Assembly (NCBI RefSeq): GCF_963678635.1 | Contig: NC_087062.1 | Location: 33,207,651-33,271,650 of the forward strand | Source: Symsagittifera roscoffensis | Lineage: Eukaryota; Xenacoelomorpha; Acoela; Convolutidae | Direction: 5' to 3' | Length of the DNA: 64,000 nt | Shown: in pieces, positions 9,913 through 23,832 of the stretch | Position numbering within the stretch: position 1 is the stretch's first letter | Layout: the number at the start of each line of letters is the position of its first letter | Made by a program: the position numbers and the translations under genes | The notes under the pieces: generated by a model | Database searches by the model: none | The model's input: only the letters and a program-made list of their open reading frames with translations | Told to the model about the DNA's origin: nothing

Positions 9913-12199
9913 GTCTGCCTGAGAATTGGCACGGTAATTTTCGCGTTAAGTCAAGAAGGTTCCAAAAAACTGTCACAGCTTCAAAACTTTAACTTATAGG
10001 AAGGCCAACAATTTTTCCTCAAGCAGACTGGGCAAAGCCAATTATAAACATAGGCTTTCAACAATCTGTTGTTCCGATTAAACCTCAGATATCAGATTTG
10101 GCAGTAAAGAGAAAAATTCAAAAAAACGTCCAACAAAATTGAAATATTGAGATTTCTGAGTATCATAGCTTCTTGTGTGAAAGAAGGGCGTGACCGCTTA
10201 TGTTGAAGGGATAAGCGCACCTGTTATTTCAATTGAACCCAAAATCTCCGACGGTCAAAAAATATAAATTTAGAATTTTCCGATGGTCATAACTTTTGAT
10301 GTCAGAGAAACTTGGGCGTAGTCGCATAAGCAAATGAGTTTCCCACAACTCATTCCTTGAATTGAACCCAAAATCTCAGATATGGCACGGTAGTTTTTGA
10401 GAGTAATCAAAAAATTTAAGAAAAGGGTCAAAAACTTTTAAAATTGACTTTTTGCGAGGCCAATAATTTTTAGTGTGAAAAACTTAGTGAGTGGCCATTA
10501 AGTGAGTAGCCGGTATCTCCATTCAACCCACAATACCAAATTTGAGAGGTTCAATTCTGAGAAAAGTCGAAACGACTAATAAAACCATCAAAAATCAATC
10601 AAAACTATTCCGAGAGCCATATCTTTTTAAGTAAAAGCAATCGGCGTAGCGCTTATGATGGTAGTTTCACAAACCGTTCTATTCGTTTAAAATTAAAACT
10701 CAGATTTGAGAGGGGCCGTTTTCGAGGAGACAAAAAATATCAAAAAAAAGGGTGAAATATTCCCCACAGACTTTTTCAAAGGCTGGAGACAGAGGGGTCA
10801 AGTAAAAAGAGACTCTAGTACAGTAGATTAGACGGTTTTTGAAAATCAATGCCCCTTTGTTGCAATTCATAAAAAATTTAAGAAAAATCTAAGAACTTTT
10901 CCAATAAATTCGAAAGTTTTCTGTAACTGAAAAAAATCAACCGATTGGTGAGCATACATCCATCCTAAATAGTGCGGATGCGAGTGATTAATTTATGTTT
11001 CTCTTGAAACGACCTAAAATTAGAACATTAACCCGATAAAAAATAGACCGAGATTGTTTGAGCCGATGAAATTTTTTTTAGCGAAACAGGAAAAAAAACA
11101 AATGATATACTAAGTTAAGGTACGTAAAAGCTAAATTTAATAAAAATGCGCGCATCAAATAATGACTATTCCAAGATGAGACAACTAAGCCGACAAAAAA
11201 ATAATTGACGGGAAGTTTTTATTTTAACAGACTATTTTCCGTTTGAAAAAAGGTCCTGGTCTGCGTCTGAAGACGAATGTATCGAAGATGGCGATGAAGA
11301 TGACATGTCGACACAATCATTAAGAATTAAAAAAAAATAGTTTATCGATTTGAAACGGCACATAGAGCGCTATGTTAATACTCTGCCAGTTTTTCGATTC
11401 ATTAGCGAGAGATACGATCTCCATCTTATCCAATCATATTCGATTCCGTATCTATTTCTGTTGAAGAAATTGAACCAACCGTCATTAAAAAAAGCTAACG
11501 ATACCATATCCTTTCCCAAGTCCCAGGCATATTCGTTACATCTAGGCCTGGAAAAAAATGTATATTTCCGGTTTGATAATGCTTGCTAATCGCAAGCGTA
11601 AAGAAACCAGAAATGAAACGCGAAAAGATCAGATTAGAGCGTTATTGAATTTATTTTCTTCAAATAATAAAAAATCAGCTCGACTAATTTAATTGTCTGA
11701 ACTACGTTCCTTAACAATACAGAAAACATGTCACCAAACAGAAATTATCCATGTTATCCAATAGAGCTGGAAACTTTTTTCTTTAAAAAAATATACATCA
11801 AGAAGATCCATACTTCGTTTATCAACACTCAAAAAAAACCTTCTTCGATCTATAATTGTGGTGCTGTTAAAATGCGAGTGAAAAAGCGAAGAGCACGAGC
11901 CCAAAAAAATTCATTGGTTAAAAACCGTTTGCAATCTTATATGAGACTAATGTTTCGCTCAGTAATCAGCTACGCATCTCAAGTTTAGGAGACAAAGTCA
12001 GAAAATTTAGAATTCGGAGAAATTGCAAAAATAATGGTTCGAGAAAACGTTATTTCATATTTTTTAGAACGAGCACCATTGTTTGATAGGACAGAAATTG
12101 CGAAATTATTTCTATTTATGGGCGAAGGGACATATCAAGTCTTAAATTACATCACAATTCAATTTACATTCTACTCTCAGAGCAGTCATTAGTTTTCTC

Positions 12200-12571
12200 T
12201 TATTTTGAACCTCCAGGGGGCGCTCTGGGCGGGGGTCTTGGAGATTTCTTTCTGTTTTTTGGGGGTGACTTGGTACTTGCGCTCAGGGTATTCGGGTCGG
12301 TCTCGTTTTGGTTTTCTGCCGGTGCTCGTTTTTTCTCTTTCCCAGCGGTTGAACTGCCTTCAGCTTCCGCTTCACTTGCAATTGCTGTTGTCTGTTGAGG
12401 GGAGTTTTGCAATTTAGGAGGCTGAATGGGTTTGGTTGGTTCGGCGTCGACTACCAGCCACTTCTCGATCACATCTTCGGTATCTTTGGACACGAATGGT
12501 TCTCTCACTCGCACACTGACCTCAATTTTACCACAAGTGCTTTTACTTCTTGTATGCACGGGGTCCATTAG
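12200..12571 (-). CDS. CC2D1: CC2D1 terminal exon: end of C2 and C-terminal tail (copy 2)
   Basis: A 372-nt exon with acceptor CTCTAG before 12571, ending in TAA at 12200-12202. KIEVSVRVREPFVSKDTEDV and EKWLVVD match the family's GGKLEVKVRLREP...WLVLE ending. The protein continues about 75 residues past the usual C-terminus as a Pro/Lys/Ser/Glu-rich tail ending PRAPPGGSK. Two residues differ from the other copy (Q for K, R for I). A minus-strand AATAAA lies near 11650-11655, about 0.55 kb past the stop. Confidence 0.94.
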   Translation of the reverse strand, partial: LMDPVHTRSKSTCGKIEVSVRVREPFVSKDTEDVIEKWLVVDAEPTKPIQPPKLQNSPQQTTAIASEAEAEGSSTAGKEKKRAPAENQNETDPNTLSASTKSPPKNRKKSPRPPPRAPPGGSK

Positions 12572-15500
12572 CTAGAGAACAATTGAACATTTCAAGTTGA
12601 AACATCAAAATAACTGATTGGATAATAATATGACAAACGAATCGGAAAAATTGTTAGTTTTAGAAATGTTCCTTTCAGAATAAAAAATCATCTAACGTCA
12701 AACTTCCTCAATATAAATCTCATCGTAAACAACATTATTCAAAAAATGCTTCAGTGATACAAAATGATTGTGACTAACTTGAACGACTTCGTGTAGAGTG
12801 CACTTTTTGTCCAGTATGTCCAGCTTCACTTGGGCCACTCCTATGGCCCTGTCAGACTTGAAAATCCCACTGAAAACGAAAAAAAACTTCCGCACATTTA
12901 AAAAACTTAACTTTAAGGAGTAAGAAACAAACTGATCAAATTTACACAAATCAAACTGATTAGGCGCGACCGCAATTATTTTTGAATAATCAATTCGATC
13001 CCTTTTAACGGCTAAACATGTTCTTATCTCCACAGCTAAAACCTATCTGAGTCAACATCATAGACAAAATTTACGGCCATCAATATGCAAAAACCTGATT
13101 TGCTTTTAAATTCTATTAAGTCCTACTGTTGATATGAAATTGCTCACCCCTTGGATAGGACTGTGACGTCGAATGTCTTCCTTCTGACCTGTCTGGACAT
13201 TCTCTCCTTCTTGTCCGATATCGGCAGCTTCTGCTTGAAATTGTACACTGGCTTGTCCGTATTCTTAACCAGACATGTCTGGCCAACAGTTGAGGAGTCC
13301 TAGACAATTAAGTCAAGTATTTAAATAACACTGTTGCTTTGTGACCTACTGAACATCAATATTACTATATCACGGTAACTTTTCAAACTATGGTATAATC
13401 AATTTGTTTTAAATATTTTTCCACATTTTTCTCAATGCTATCAACCTTTTTAGACCTCAATGGGCTAATAGCCTTGCGTTTAGCGTACCATCACCTTTTA
13501 TGTCATAACATCCAAGCACATTTTGGTTGATTTGACTATTTAGAGGAAAACTAATTGAGCAAAAAAACCAATCCCTTTGAACTCTAGTTGCCTTATCAGA
13601 GGTCAAAATTACTTTCAAAATTTCAGTGCCATATCGCAGCTCAAATGTTCAAGCGCTGAACTACTAACTACTATGCCATTGAAGATCCAGTTTTGTACAT
13701 TTTCCTACTTTTAGGTTCACACTCCCAGAGGAATGAACGAACGGGCAGTTTTCTATGTTCCTAATCTACTGTGAAGTAGAGTATTCTCATGGCAGAAGCT
13801 CCAAATGGAAGAAAAATCAAGACAATGACAATCTTTTGTATGGTAAAAGTTCTAACAATTGTTCAAAACTTCTTCCGCTTTTAGAAAATTCTATTTCTTT
13901 CATTCGGTCCGTCTGCCATGGAGGAATCATGAAGAAAACTCTTTTCCCTATACGGATAGATAGCGTCAGTGTCTTTCTTTTACTGTTTCATTCAATTGAG
14001 CAATGTAGATGGCGTTTACACACAGTTCAATTTTGAGCCACGGCCAGCATTCGAAAGAAAGTACACTCTAGGGGACCATTAAGCCTATTTCGAACACAAT
14101 TTATCTAGTTTCTATCGACATTCATCACCACATGTACCCGATGACCTTTTTGAAATTCGGTTGAGCCTTAGATGCAAAACGGATATTAAATATACTGCAA
14201 TTTACTTCAACATTTATATAAATCATTTCCTGTTGCCAGTTTTTGTTCCGACCAAGGCTGTTCAAAAATTAATGGGGGGAAAAATTAACGGCCATTAATG
14301 GATGGCCATTAATGGATTTTTTAATATTCAAAGTGGCATTAATGGATTTTTAATTCGAAAAATTAAAGGCCATTTCCGTTATTTCAGAGAAAGATGTTTT
14401 GTGCGGCGGAAAGTGGAAATCCAAACAAAGTGCAAACAAATTTTTGAAGCCGACCTCGAACCGTATTGAAAGATTTTTCAGCGCAGCTGGGTATTCTCTG
14501 GGTGACCTGCGGCAGTCAATAACCCCTTTACATCTCGAAGAACAGCTCTTTTTCAGAGCCAATGCACGAATGTGGAATGTTGAAACCGTCAATGACGCTC
14601 TTCAAGAAGAAAACTGAGAAACATTCGAACTGAACGCCATTAATGGATTTTTAGTTTTCTCCATTTCCGTTAATTGATTTTTTGCTGAAATTTAATTTTT
14701 CAATTGAAAATTAATTTTTGAGCAGCCTTGGTTCCGACCCTTTGCGAAATGGGAAGGAACTTCGTATTCGGGTGTGTTTTAGCTTTTTTGTCTTTATTTT
14801 TCTTTTCCATGCAAAATCAGGTACCACAAAAATTATGGGAAAGAGTCGAATGATGTATCATATTAAAGCTCTTTCAGTTGTGATTCGAACGAAATTTTAA
14901 AAATTTCCAAAAAGTTATCCCAGTATCGAGAAAAACAGTTTTAAATTTTCCATTTTTAGTCTAAATTCGAGCGAATAATGCGAGCCAGCAGGCTTGCAAT
15001 AGCTTATTTTTGCTTGAGTTTTCCTCAAGTAAATAAGTTTTTGGAGTTTTTTAGCGCCATCTGGAAATTAAAACTTCTGCCAGAAAATTTGAAAAAAAAA
15101 ATTGTTTTATTTTTTGTTTTCTTAGTTATTTTTCTACAATTTTTGTAGATAACGCTACTGGGGAAAACTGAATGAGTAAAACTTTGAGTCTACAAAATTT
15201 CAGAAGTGACGCACGCCAATTATGACGCATTAGCAGTACCAGTCAATTTGAAAAAAAAAAGAAATTTACCAACTAACATGACTCAATTTATAGAGCGGAC
15301 GCATTTTAGAAATTTCATACTCTAACACAAGCTATGCGGGTGTAAACATGTATTCTTAGGATTCAAAACTTTTTAACTTTTCAGCATAATTCGAAGGCTT
15401 AATGATGTTGTTAAAAATGATGTATCATAATTGTAAACTGAATGTAAGTCTTGTGTAAGTACTCACAGATGGCCAAGGGAAAGACCACTTGGCGAAGGTG

Positions 15501-18500
15501 GACAGCTCGGAGGGTTTGGTCCCGTCTGCACATGGGAGGTTGATCGCCCGCGACACCAGAACCTCACACTCACCCTCGTTCAGATCACTGTTTACCCTTA
15601 TCAGAAAACAGTACCAAATAAAGATGACGTTTAACGCTGATTTGTACAGTATGCTTAAGCACACTCTTGTATGTAACGGAGATGCTGGCCACAGGGACAT
15701 GGGTCTCGGGACGAGCAGTGACACCCATTGTTTGGGAAATAAATTGGCTAGTCTTCTGAGAAATGACACAGCAAAATTTCGATCAATTTGATCATAGATA
15801 CTGTGCTCGTGCTGGCATAAGTGGTCTTATGAGGAAAACTATCGCCGATTCAATAAACTGGACGATGTTTACCTTATTTTAGTGAAGGCACGTTGCTCAT
15901 AGTGCATCTTGGGCGGCAACTCTCCCCTCAGTCTACACGCTTGCACTACATTCAAGTCTACCGCACTGCATTGCAGCATTTTCTCCGCTTTGTTCACATT
16001 GGCAATCTCTCCTATACTTGCATAATACTCCGAGTCGTATTTGCACTTATTGATCTGAAGCTGCAGTTGTTGTTCGATAGACAGGAACAGACTGGCTACC
16101 TCTTTTGGGTCGGCGTTGTGCTTCGGGACAGCTGGTTGCTCCACCGGTATGACCAGTGTGTTTCCAGAGAGAACGCCGCCGGCACAGTTTGCCGCAGAAG
16201 CATTGGCAGCTTTAAGTGTTCCTAAAAATTTGGAACATACATGATAAAAACAAACAAACAAACAAGCTTCATTGTAATTTTTTTATGATTCAGGACAGTT
16301 TCATTTCAATTTCACGCAGTTAGTCCTTCATTTTAAAACTAAAAGGGCAATAACAAAAAATTGACTCCAATTTTGGAGCTTCAATTTATCAAATAGCTAA
16401 TTGAAAAATATTATCTCTTCAAATCATTCAATTACTACTATGAATGAAGAGCTATATTCGCGACAAAAATTCTAACAACAATATCAAAAAAAACTACAAG
16501 TTAACCAACGAACACCTGGGGCGACTTGTTTAACTGCATAATCGAATTGCTAAACTCATATGATATAATGTCAGACCACTAGCTCGGAAAAGGGACTGCT
16601 TGGTGTTTCTCGCAACATGTTTCAAAATAATTTGATACCCTAGTGAACTAATTATTTTTTCTTAATAAATTCGTCGAATTCTGTCGACGCTGGTAGGTAG
16701 CAACAGCAGGCCAGACAAGAAACCTCGCCACTGATTTGATTCTAACTAGCAGCATGCTTCCTGCTTTCTCGGCCCTTCAACCCACTACAGCATAATGCAA
16801 TTAAGCTGCCCCTTCCTGGTCATAAGTGAGGGAATTCAATTCGGATTACCACCACAGCCTTATCGCTTCTTACAACCTCTGTCTGCGTGAAATACAGCAA
16901 AAAATAATAGCCTTGCCTTCTCAAAGGTATCTACCCTTAGGTAAAACTTCGAATCCCGCTCTATATTTCGCCCGCTTTTAAATGCATAGATGATAGAAGA
17001 CCATTAATTTGGAAAAATCGATTTAACAATAGGTACTCCTCCTCATAGACCTCCCGTTTTGACCCTAGTGTCCAAACCACTCCCCCGCAATCAAAGATAT
17101 GAAAAGAATAGCCATCCTCCAGACAAAATCGAAAGCATCACTCTGAAATGATTTCAAAATTGCTCTCAAAAGCAAATGCGTCACGCAAAAATGTAAAAAG
17201 CCTTTTCCTTTTTTTCTCTTTTCCTCTATTGGAAAAAGTTTCCGAGAAAAACCTTGCGACTCTGTAGCCTGAAAGAATAGCCATGCTTTCAAAAACTGCA
17301 AAATTTTTTTATACAATTAAGCAAAAATTAGACAGAGCCCAAGCTGCGCTTCGCAAACACTAGCCAAAACAGGACAAAAAGCAGCTCTAGAGTTCTAAAA
17401 AGTTCAATAAGAGCAAGTAAAAATAAGCCTAAAAATTCGGACTCGAGCCTACCCCAACCTAGAAATTAAGAGTCTCGCGCAATAACCACTCAGCCACGGA
17501 CGCTTAGTCAATCACAAACACTAGCCACAAATAAAGCACAGAAGTAAACACTTTTATTTGCGAGTTAGGTTAGAAAAAAAAGAAGGTTCGTAGTAAAACG
17601 CTCGCTAGCGTAATCATCTAATCTTGCTAAATTTCAGATGATTAGACAGGAAAAAATCTCAACGATAGAACAGAATATTACATTTGTGAGCCTTCGAGAC
17701 TGACACGAAAATAATAGACTTAAGCTTGAAGAGCATATAGTTGCAATCCTTACCAGAAAGATCTGGGGGAATCTGTGCCAAATCAACTGGTTTTCCCAAC
17801 TTTGCAGCAGCAATCATGGGGTCGAACCCCTTGCATAGTTTCAGGTATCTCTTGGCCTCTTCAATGTCGTTGCGCTTCTTGCAAGCAATAGCAGCACTTC
17901 GATACTGTTGCTGTCGCTTCTCCAGAAAATCAACTGTCATCTGGATCTTATTGGGTGGCGCTAGAGCAAAAACAATGTTTGTATAATGCTTCACTTATAC
18001 CAAAGCTTCTTAGTACAAACCACTACGGTGTATCGAAGTCAAAAAAGAGAAAAAAACTAAGTGAGTCCCTTTTTTCCTAAATAAAACTATAAATGTGAGC
18101 TTTTTTGAAGGTTTCGACTATTAGCAATTTTTGAAAGAAAATGGTATCGCGATGCATCTAAAAGTAATAAATTCTAAGAAACGGGTGTAACCTTGTGCGT
18201 TTGCTGCACTTGGTTGCGTTCTAGCTGCAGCCTGCTTGGAGGGGTGATTCGGTGGTACAGGAGGAGGTGCTCTAGTAGGGGGCTGCTCCGAGTTGACTGC
18301 GGCGGCGGCTGGCGATGACTCAGAGGTGAAAGAGGGAGCTCCGCTTTCTGAAATACACAAATGCAGTGAACTCCGAACGCTATAGATTCGGTTGTCTGAG
18401 ACCAGCTTGAAAATTCAGAAAGGCCAAACGCCTAACGTATGGAATAGATGAAGATTGCAACCTACTTGAAAATTGAGGACAAAATCCTTTTACGGATCTT

Positions 18501-21500
18501 GATATTGGCCCAGCAATGTCTAGAGACAACATAACCCATTGCAATAGAACCAGCCAACAAACCAATGAAAAAATTTGTTCTTTTGTTGAAAAGTTCTTTT
18601 CCTTATTCCGCTGGTAAAAAATAGAAGAAATCAATTTTCTATACCGTTGATTGCAAAACCATCAAGATTTTTGCATCCTTTTATCTTTTCGAGAGCAAAA
18701 TTATCAATTTATATTAAAAGGGATAATTTGAGTTCCGTGTTAAATGAATTTGAAAATTGAACATAAAATTAGGCTTTCTTGGTGCAGACAAAAATGCCGA
18801 AATCCCTTACGAGACTTCGAGGAGGCAGAGCTGGTCTGTGGTGACTCATTGTTGATCTGTTGAACTGCCGCATTTAGGAGAGATGCTATTGGGTCATAGT
18901 CTGCGGCCTGCTGACCACTGCCTCCCATTGCCCCTCCAGACTGTCCTGCTGCCGCACTGTTTGCAGCGGCTGCTGTGTTGGGCAGCGGCGGGAATCCGAG
19001 AGGATTTGAAAGTCCCTCCCAGTCCACTGTTCGTCCGTTTCTGTACGATTTGATGGCGTCCATATATTGCTGCAAAAACATTTACCTGAATAGCCTTTAC
19101 AAGTGATTTCGCCATTTCAACCGTAAATGTCTTCTTTTTGCATTGATTTAAAACAAATCAATTTATGGTGCTTATTTTATGGGAGAGCATCGTTCTCGAT
19201 ACATTGATAATAGACATCCAAAACTTACATTCTGTACTCTAAGCTACCCATCATTACGTAAAGATCTTTGAAGCTAGCCATCAATTACTATGCATCATCA
19301 TTGCGTAAAGTTAGCTTTGTCTAGCAGACCAGAGAACATCAAAAATGCAAAAAAAAAACAACTTGCGATGTGTCTGAGGTACACAAAAAAGACGTATTGC
19401 CATTTTGAGGCCGGAGACCAGTAGCAAAAAAGAGGCAACTCTTACGTTTTTCAATCTGTCCTGTCTACGGGCTTTGCTCATGTCTCCCGCTTGTTTTGCC
19501 TTTTCACTCGCCTCCTTATACACATTCATCCTAGTAACCAATGCATCCATGTTTTCATCGCCCGACGAGGGCTGTTGTTGCTGTTGGATGTTTGTGGTAT
19601 GGGGAGGAAGTTGATGGGAAGATGATGAAGTCATTGGGACGGGGGGAGGTTGTCGGATTGGCGACTGGTGCTGTTGCTGGTCACTGCTCGCAGCAGATGC
19701 CAAGCCTGAAAAATTATATTGGTTCTACAGAGTTAGTTGCCGTGGCTGGAATTTGTTCAAAGCGCGAAGTTTAGAACTGCCAATAGACTGTTGGAAACAA
19801 ATTACTGACTTTTTCTGGACATTTCACCTTCACTTTTTGAAGAAAAAAAATACACCATGATAAAGCTCTTTTAATTTCAAAATTTTTTATGGCCAATTAG
19901 AGAAAACGGAGTCCGAAGTTAATTCTTTTCATTCAGCTGGCAAATCTAGAATTTGTAATCCACTTCAGAAACTAAAAGTATATCACGTTTTGAAGAGGCT
20001 CTTTAATTTATTTTTTTTAGCAAATGAAATTGAATTGAACTAGAAAAAATGAAAATCCACATCGCATAGAATCAAACTTGAGACTGATCAAATTTTAACT
20101 GAAAAAACAACATAAAACACGACCTAATTAGGTGTCTTCACTTTATTCAATGACACTTAATAACGACAGCAGTAATATGCGACCAGTTAAGGTGGTTTGG
20201 AAGCAAACTCACTGGAGTTATCGGTGGAAGGCGACTTGAAAGCGTTGTTTGTACTGGGGTCAGTCGAGGGATTGCCACCCGGTACCAGTGGAGGGGGCCC
20301 CGGTAAGTTAGAGATGTCCACACTCTTGCCCGTCTCCACTGCCGATATCACCTCCTCAAATCCCTAAATGGTACGTTCTTCAAATTTTAGCTTAACAGCA
20401 GCCCTCTTCTTTAAAAATGTCTCAAGCGAATCAGTTAACAGACGCTTTTCATTGGTCACTTGATAGCATCGTGAACACCTGGTTATAATTATGTTTACCT
20501 AGAACAGATTATCGAAATTAAAGCATTAAATAACAAAGGGTAAAAATGAAACATATTTTGACAAAGGACCTACATTGGAAAAGCAGCACAACAAACAATA
20601 GCCAAACAGTTGAACGTGTCAAATAAAATTCAGTTAACATAACTGGCCTCTTTTAATCCATTTGGCCTGGTAATCTATAATTTTTTGGTTCTTTTGTTTC
20701 ACTTATTTTTAAAAATAGAACTTTTTTGTTTGAATTGGCTGCTAGGGCAGCTAGACAGTTATTAAACAGCAATCGCATACCGAAAGCAGCGGATGAGTGA
20801 ACTCATATCTTTATAAAGCACTTTTGACACACAGATGTCTAGACATCTGAGCAGCAAATAAAAGATTTAAGTTCAGAGTATTTTGGTCATTTTTTCAGGA
20901 ATCGATTAAAAACCAGGATAGCCGGTTACTGTGCAAGTAGCACAGAATGTTCCGACCACATTCGTAAAAAGGTAGTACAAAAAAAAATTTTCATCTTCAA
21001 ATTAGCGTCGTTTCTTCTGAGTGGTGTGATTGTGGCGCTACGCTATTGCGAAGAAAGTAGTGAATTAGGCATAAAACACTACAATTGTCTTCAAAAAATT
21101 AAAAAAAAAATTAACAAAAAATTCTTTCACCTAATTTTTTGCAGTAAAAATTCAAAATTGAATGAAAAATTGTATGGCCGAGAATGAGCTTAATAAAGCT
21201 TCCAAAACTGGTTTTCTTTTTAGAAAAGTAAAGTTTTTTAGCCTGAACCTAAATGGCCAATATTTTTTTATAAAACGAACGTTACTCGATCGCTTTACTC
21301 GCTCGAAATTGGACTAAAACTCAAAATTTTCAAATGTTCAAATCACGACTGAAAGGGCTTTAATATGATGTATCACTCAACCCATTCCGATGATTATTTG
21401 TGGTAACTACTTTTGCGTGGAAAACGAAAAGTTAAAAACAAAAAAATTAAAACGCACGAATACAAAGTTCCTACACATTTTTCAAATGGTCAGGACTATA

Positions 21501-23056
21501 TACACTTACAATCAATTGGCAAAAAATCAAAGGCATTTTTAAATCTAAGATGTGAATAGTATTAATGTTCAAGCAAAAAAATTGGTATTAGTTCACAGCC
21601 AGAAATCCAAACAAAACTGTCTTATCTTTCCTTTTTTATTCCTAATTCAAACATGACGCCAGTTGTCTCAAGCAGCGAAAACTCCAAATATTACATATTT
21701 GTTTTCAATTGATCTAATGGGAGTAATGCATACGATCACCGTTTTGACTTCAAAATTTTACGATGAGACGCGAGCAAAAATTAGATAATTGTTGAAATTG
21801 AAAACAATTGTCGGAACTTTTAATCAAAAATGACCATTTAAGCAAATAAAACAAACTTAAAGCAAGCAAATGAGAACCAAAGCATGCAAAGTTCGTAATT
21901 TGAGAAATTCCTCGGAACAGACAACTTCTTTCGCTTAATTCCGGTCGAGCAATATCAATTAGATCTTTTTGTTTTAAGCTTCAGATTGAATTGCAAGAAA
22001 AAAAAGTCGCAGTTTAATCAATCAAAACCAAAGAATTGTGAAAAAATAGTCAGAAGACAGCTGTAAAGTGTCAATAAGCAAAAGAAGACCAAAACAAAAA
22101 GTTTTAAAAAAAGATAACTCACAATAAAAACTCTTCGAATTTATGATTGTGTTCTTTTCCGCCGGGAATTTGAAAAATACCGTCCATATTGAAAGTCATC
22201 ACGTTTTTTATAGAAAACCATAGCCCTTCGGGTGAGCTTTTGTTGTTGGAGAGCGTAATTTGCCTTCTTTTTGGCAAATTAATTTAAATTGAACTTAAAA
22301 ATGACTCAAAAGTCAATTGCAAAAAATCAAATTTAAGCGCAACAACATTTTACGACTTTCGTAACAAAAATTATTACGACCTAAATAAATGAAATGTTTT
22401 CACATCGTTCATTTTCACTAATTAAGATAATCAATCATACCTTGATAACGCGGACGTATTTGAGTGCAGCTGGTTTGTCTCCCTGCTTGTTGGCCTGGTG
22501 CGCGGCGACTTTGTACTCGTGGACTCTCTTCCTCAGAAGAAGCAGGGTCTGTTGGTCAACTGCAGACGACACACCACCAGATTCCGAATCTAGAACATAA
22601 AAAAAACAGTCCATTTATGAAAAACTCATAATTCAAAATGTTTAAAATAAAATTCTTAAATAAATCAATTAACTTAAGCTATTAAAACTATACGGGCTAT
22701 CAGAAATACACAACACAACATTTTTTCACATAACAAAGAAATTCAAATAAGACAAAAAATGAGTTTCGTTCACAAAACAACGTAGTCCAAATCCTCCAAA
22801 CGATTAAGAATTTTTGCAAAACACTTAGGGGATAAATGAACTACAAGTCCATCAGCAACATTTCGACACAAGCGTACTTTCATTGCTTCCTTATAACAAA
22901 AAAATTGAAAAAAATATCTAAGAAAAACAGTATATTTTACTAACAATTGCAAAACAAAAATTTGCAGAAACTTTGTAGAACTCAAAATCAAAAATAATCA
23001 TATTATTTCCCATATATCCAAAATTTAGATATAACGCTATAAATAAAACATAGCCA

Positions 23057-23089
<33 letters not shown>

Positions 23090-23139
23090 TGTATGTATGT
23101 ATGTATGTATGTATGTATGTATGTATGTATGTATGTATG

Positions 23140-23170
<31 letters not shown>

Positions 23171-23223
23171 GTATGTATGTATGTATGTATGTATGTATGT
23201 ATGTATGTATGTATGTATGTTTG

Positions 23224-23254
<31 letters not shown>

Positions 23255-23411
23255 GTATGTATGTATGTATGTATGTATGTATGTATGTATGTATGTATGT
23301 ATGTATGTATGTATGTTTGTATGTATGTATGTATGTATGTATGTATGTATGTATGTATGTATGTATGTATGTATGTATGTATGTATGTATGTATGTATGT
23401 ATGTATGTATG

Positions 23412-23442
<31 letters not shown>

Positions 23443-23800
23443 GTATGTATGTATGTATGTATGTATGTATGTATGTATGTATGTATGTATGTATGTATGT
23501 ATGTATGTATGTATGTATGTATGTATTTATGTATGTATGTATGTATGTATGTATGTATGTATGTATGTATGTATGTATGTATGTATGTATGTATGTATGT
23601 ATGTATGTATGTATGTATGTATGTATGTATGTATTTATGTATGTATGTATGTATGTATGTATGTATGTATGTATGTATGTATGTATGTATGTATGAATGT
23701 ATGTATGTATGTATGTATGTATGTATGTATGTATGTATGTATGTATGTATGTATGTATGTATGTATGTATGTATGTATGTATGTATGTATATATATGATG

Positions 23801-23832
<32 letters not shown>

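Larger units (their letters stand above)
9780..16834. repeat. Tandem segmental duplication, copy 2
   Basis: Partner of 272-7342. It is contiguous on its right with the DM14 exons of the gene, so it carries the natural 3' end. Its left end lies inside a hAT-like fragment (GGGCCGGGCC motifs at 9450-9500 and 9870-9905). Indel differences include an extra ACTACT-type unit near 13665 and loss of one CCATTAATGG unit near 14640. Confidence 0.95.

Noticed and set aside
17440-17512. A real tRNA-Lys gene on the minus strand
   Set aside because: The anticodon arm is good, but the acceptor and T stems do not pair and it shares long flanks with another repeat copy, so it is tRNA-derived rather than a tRNA.
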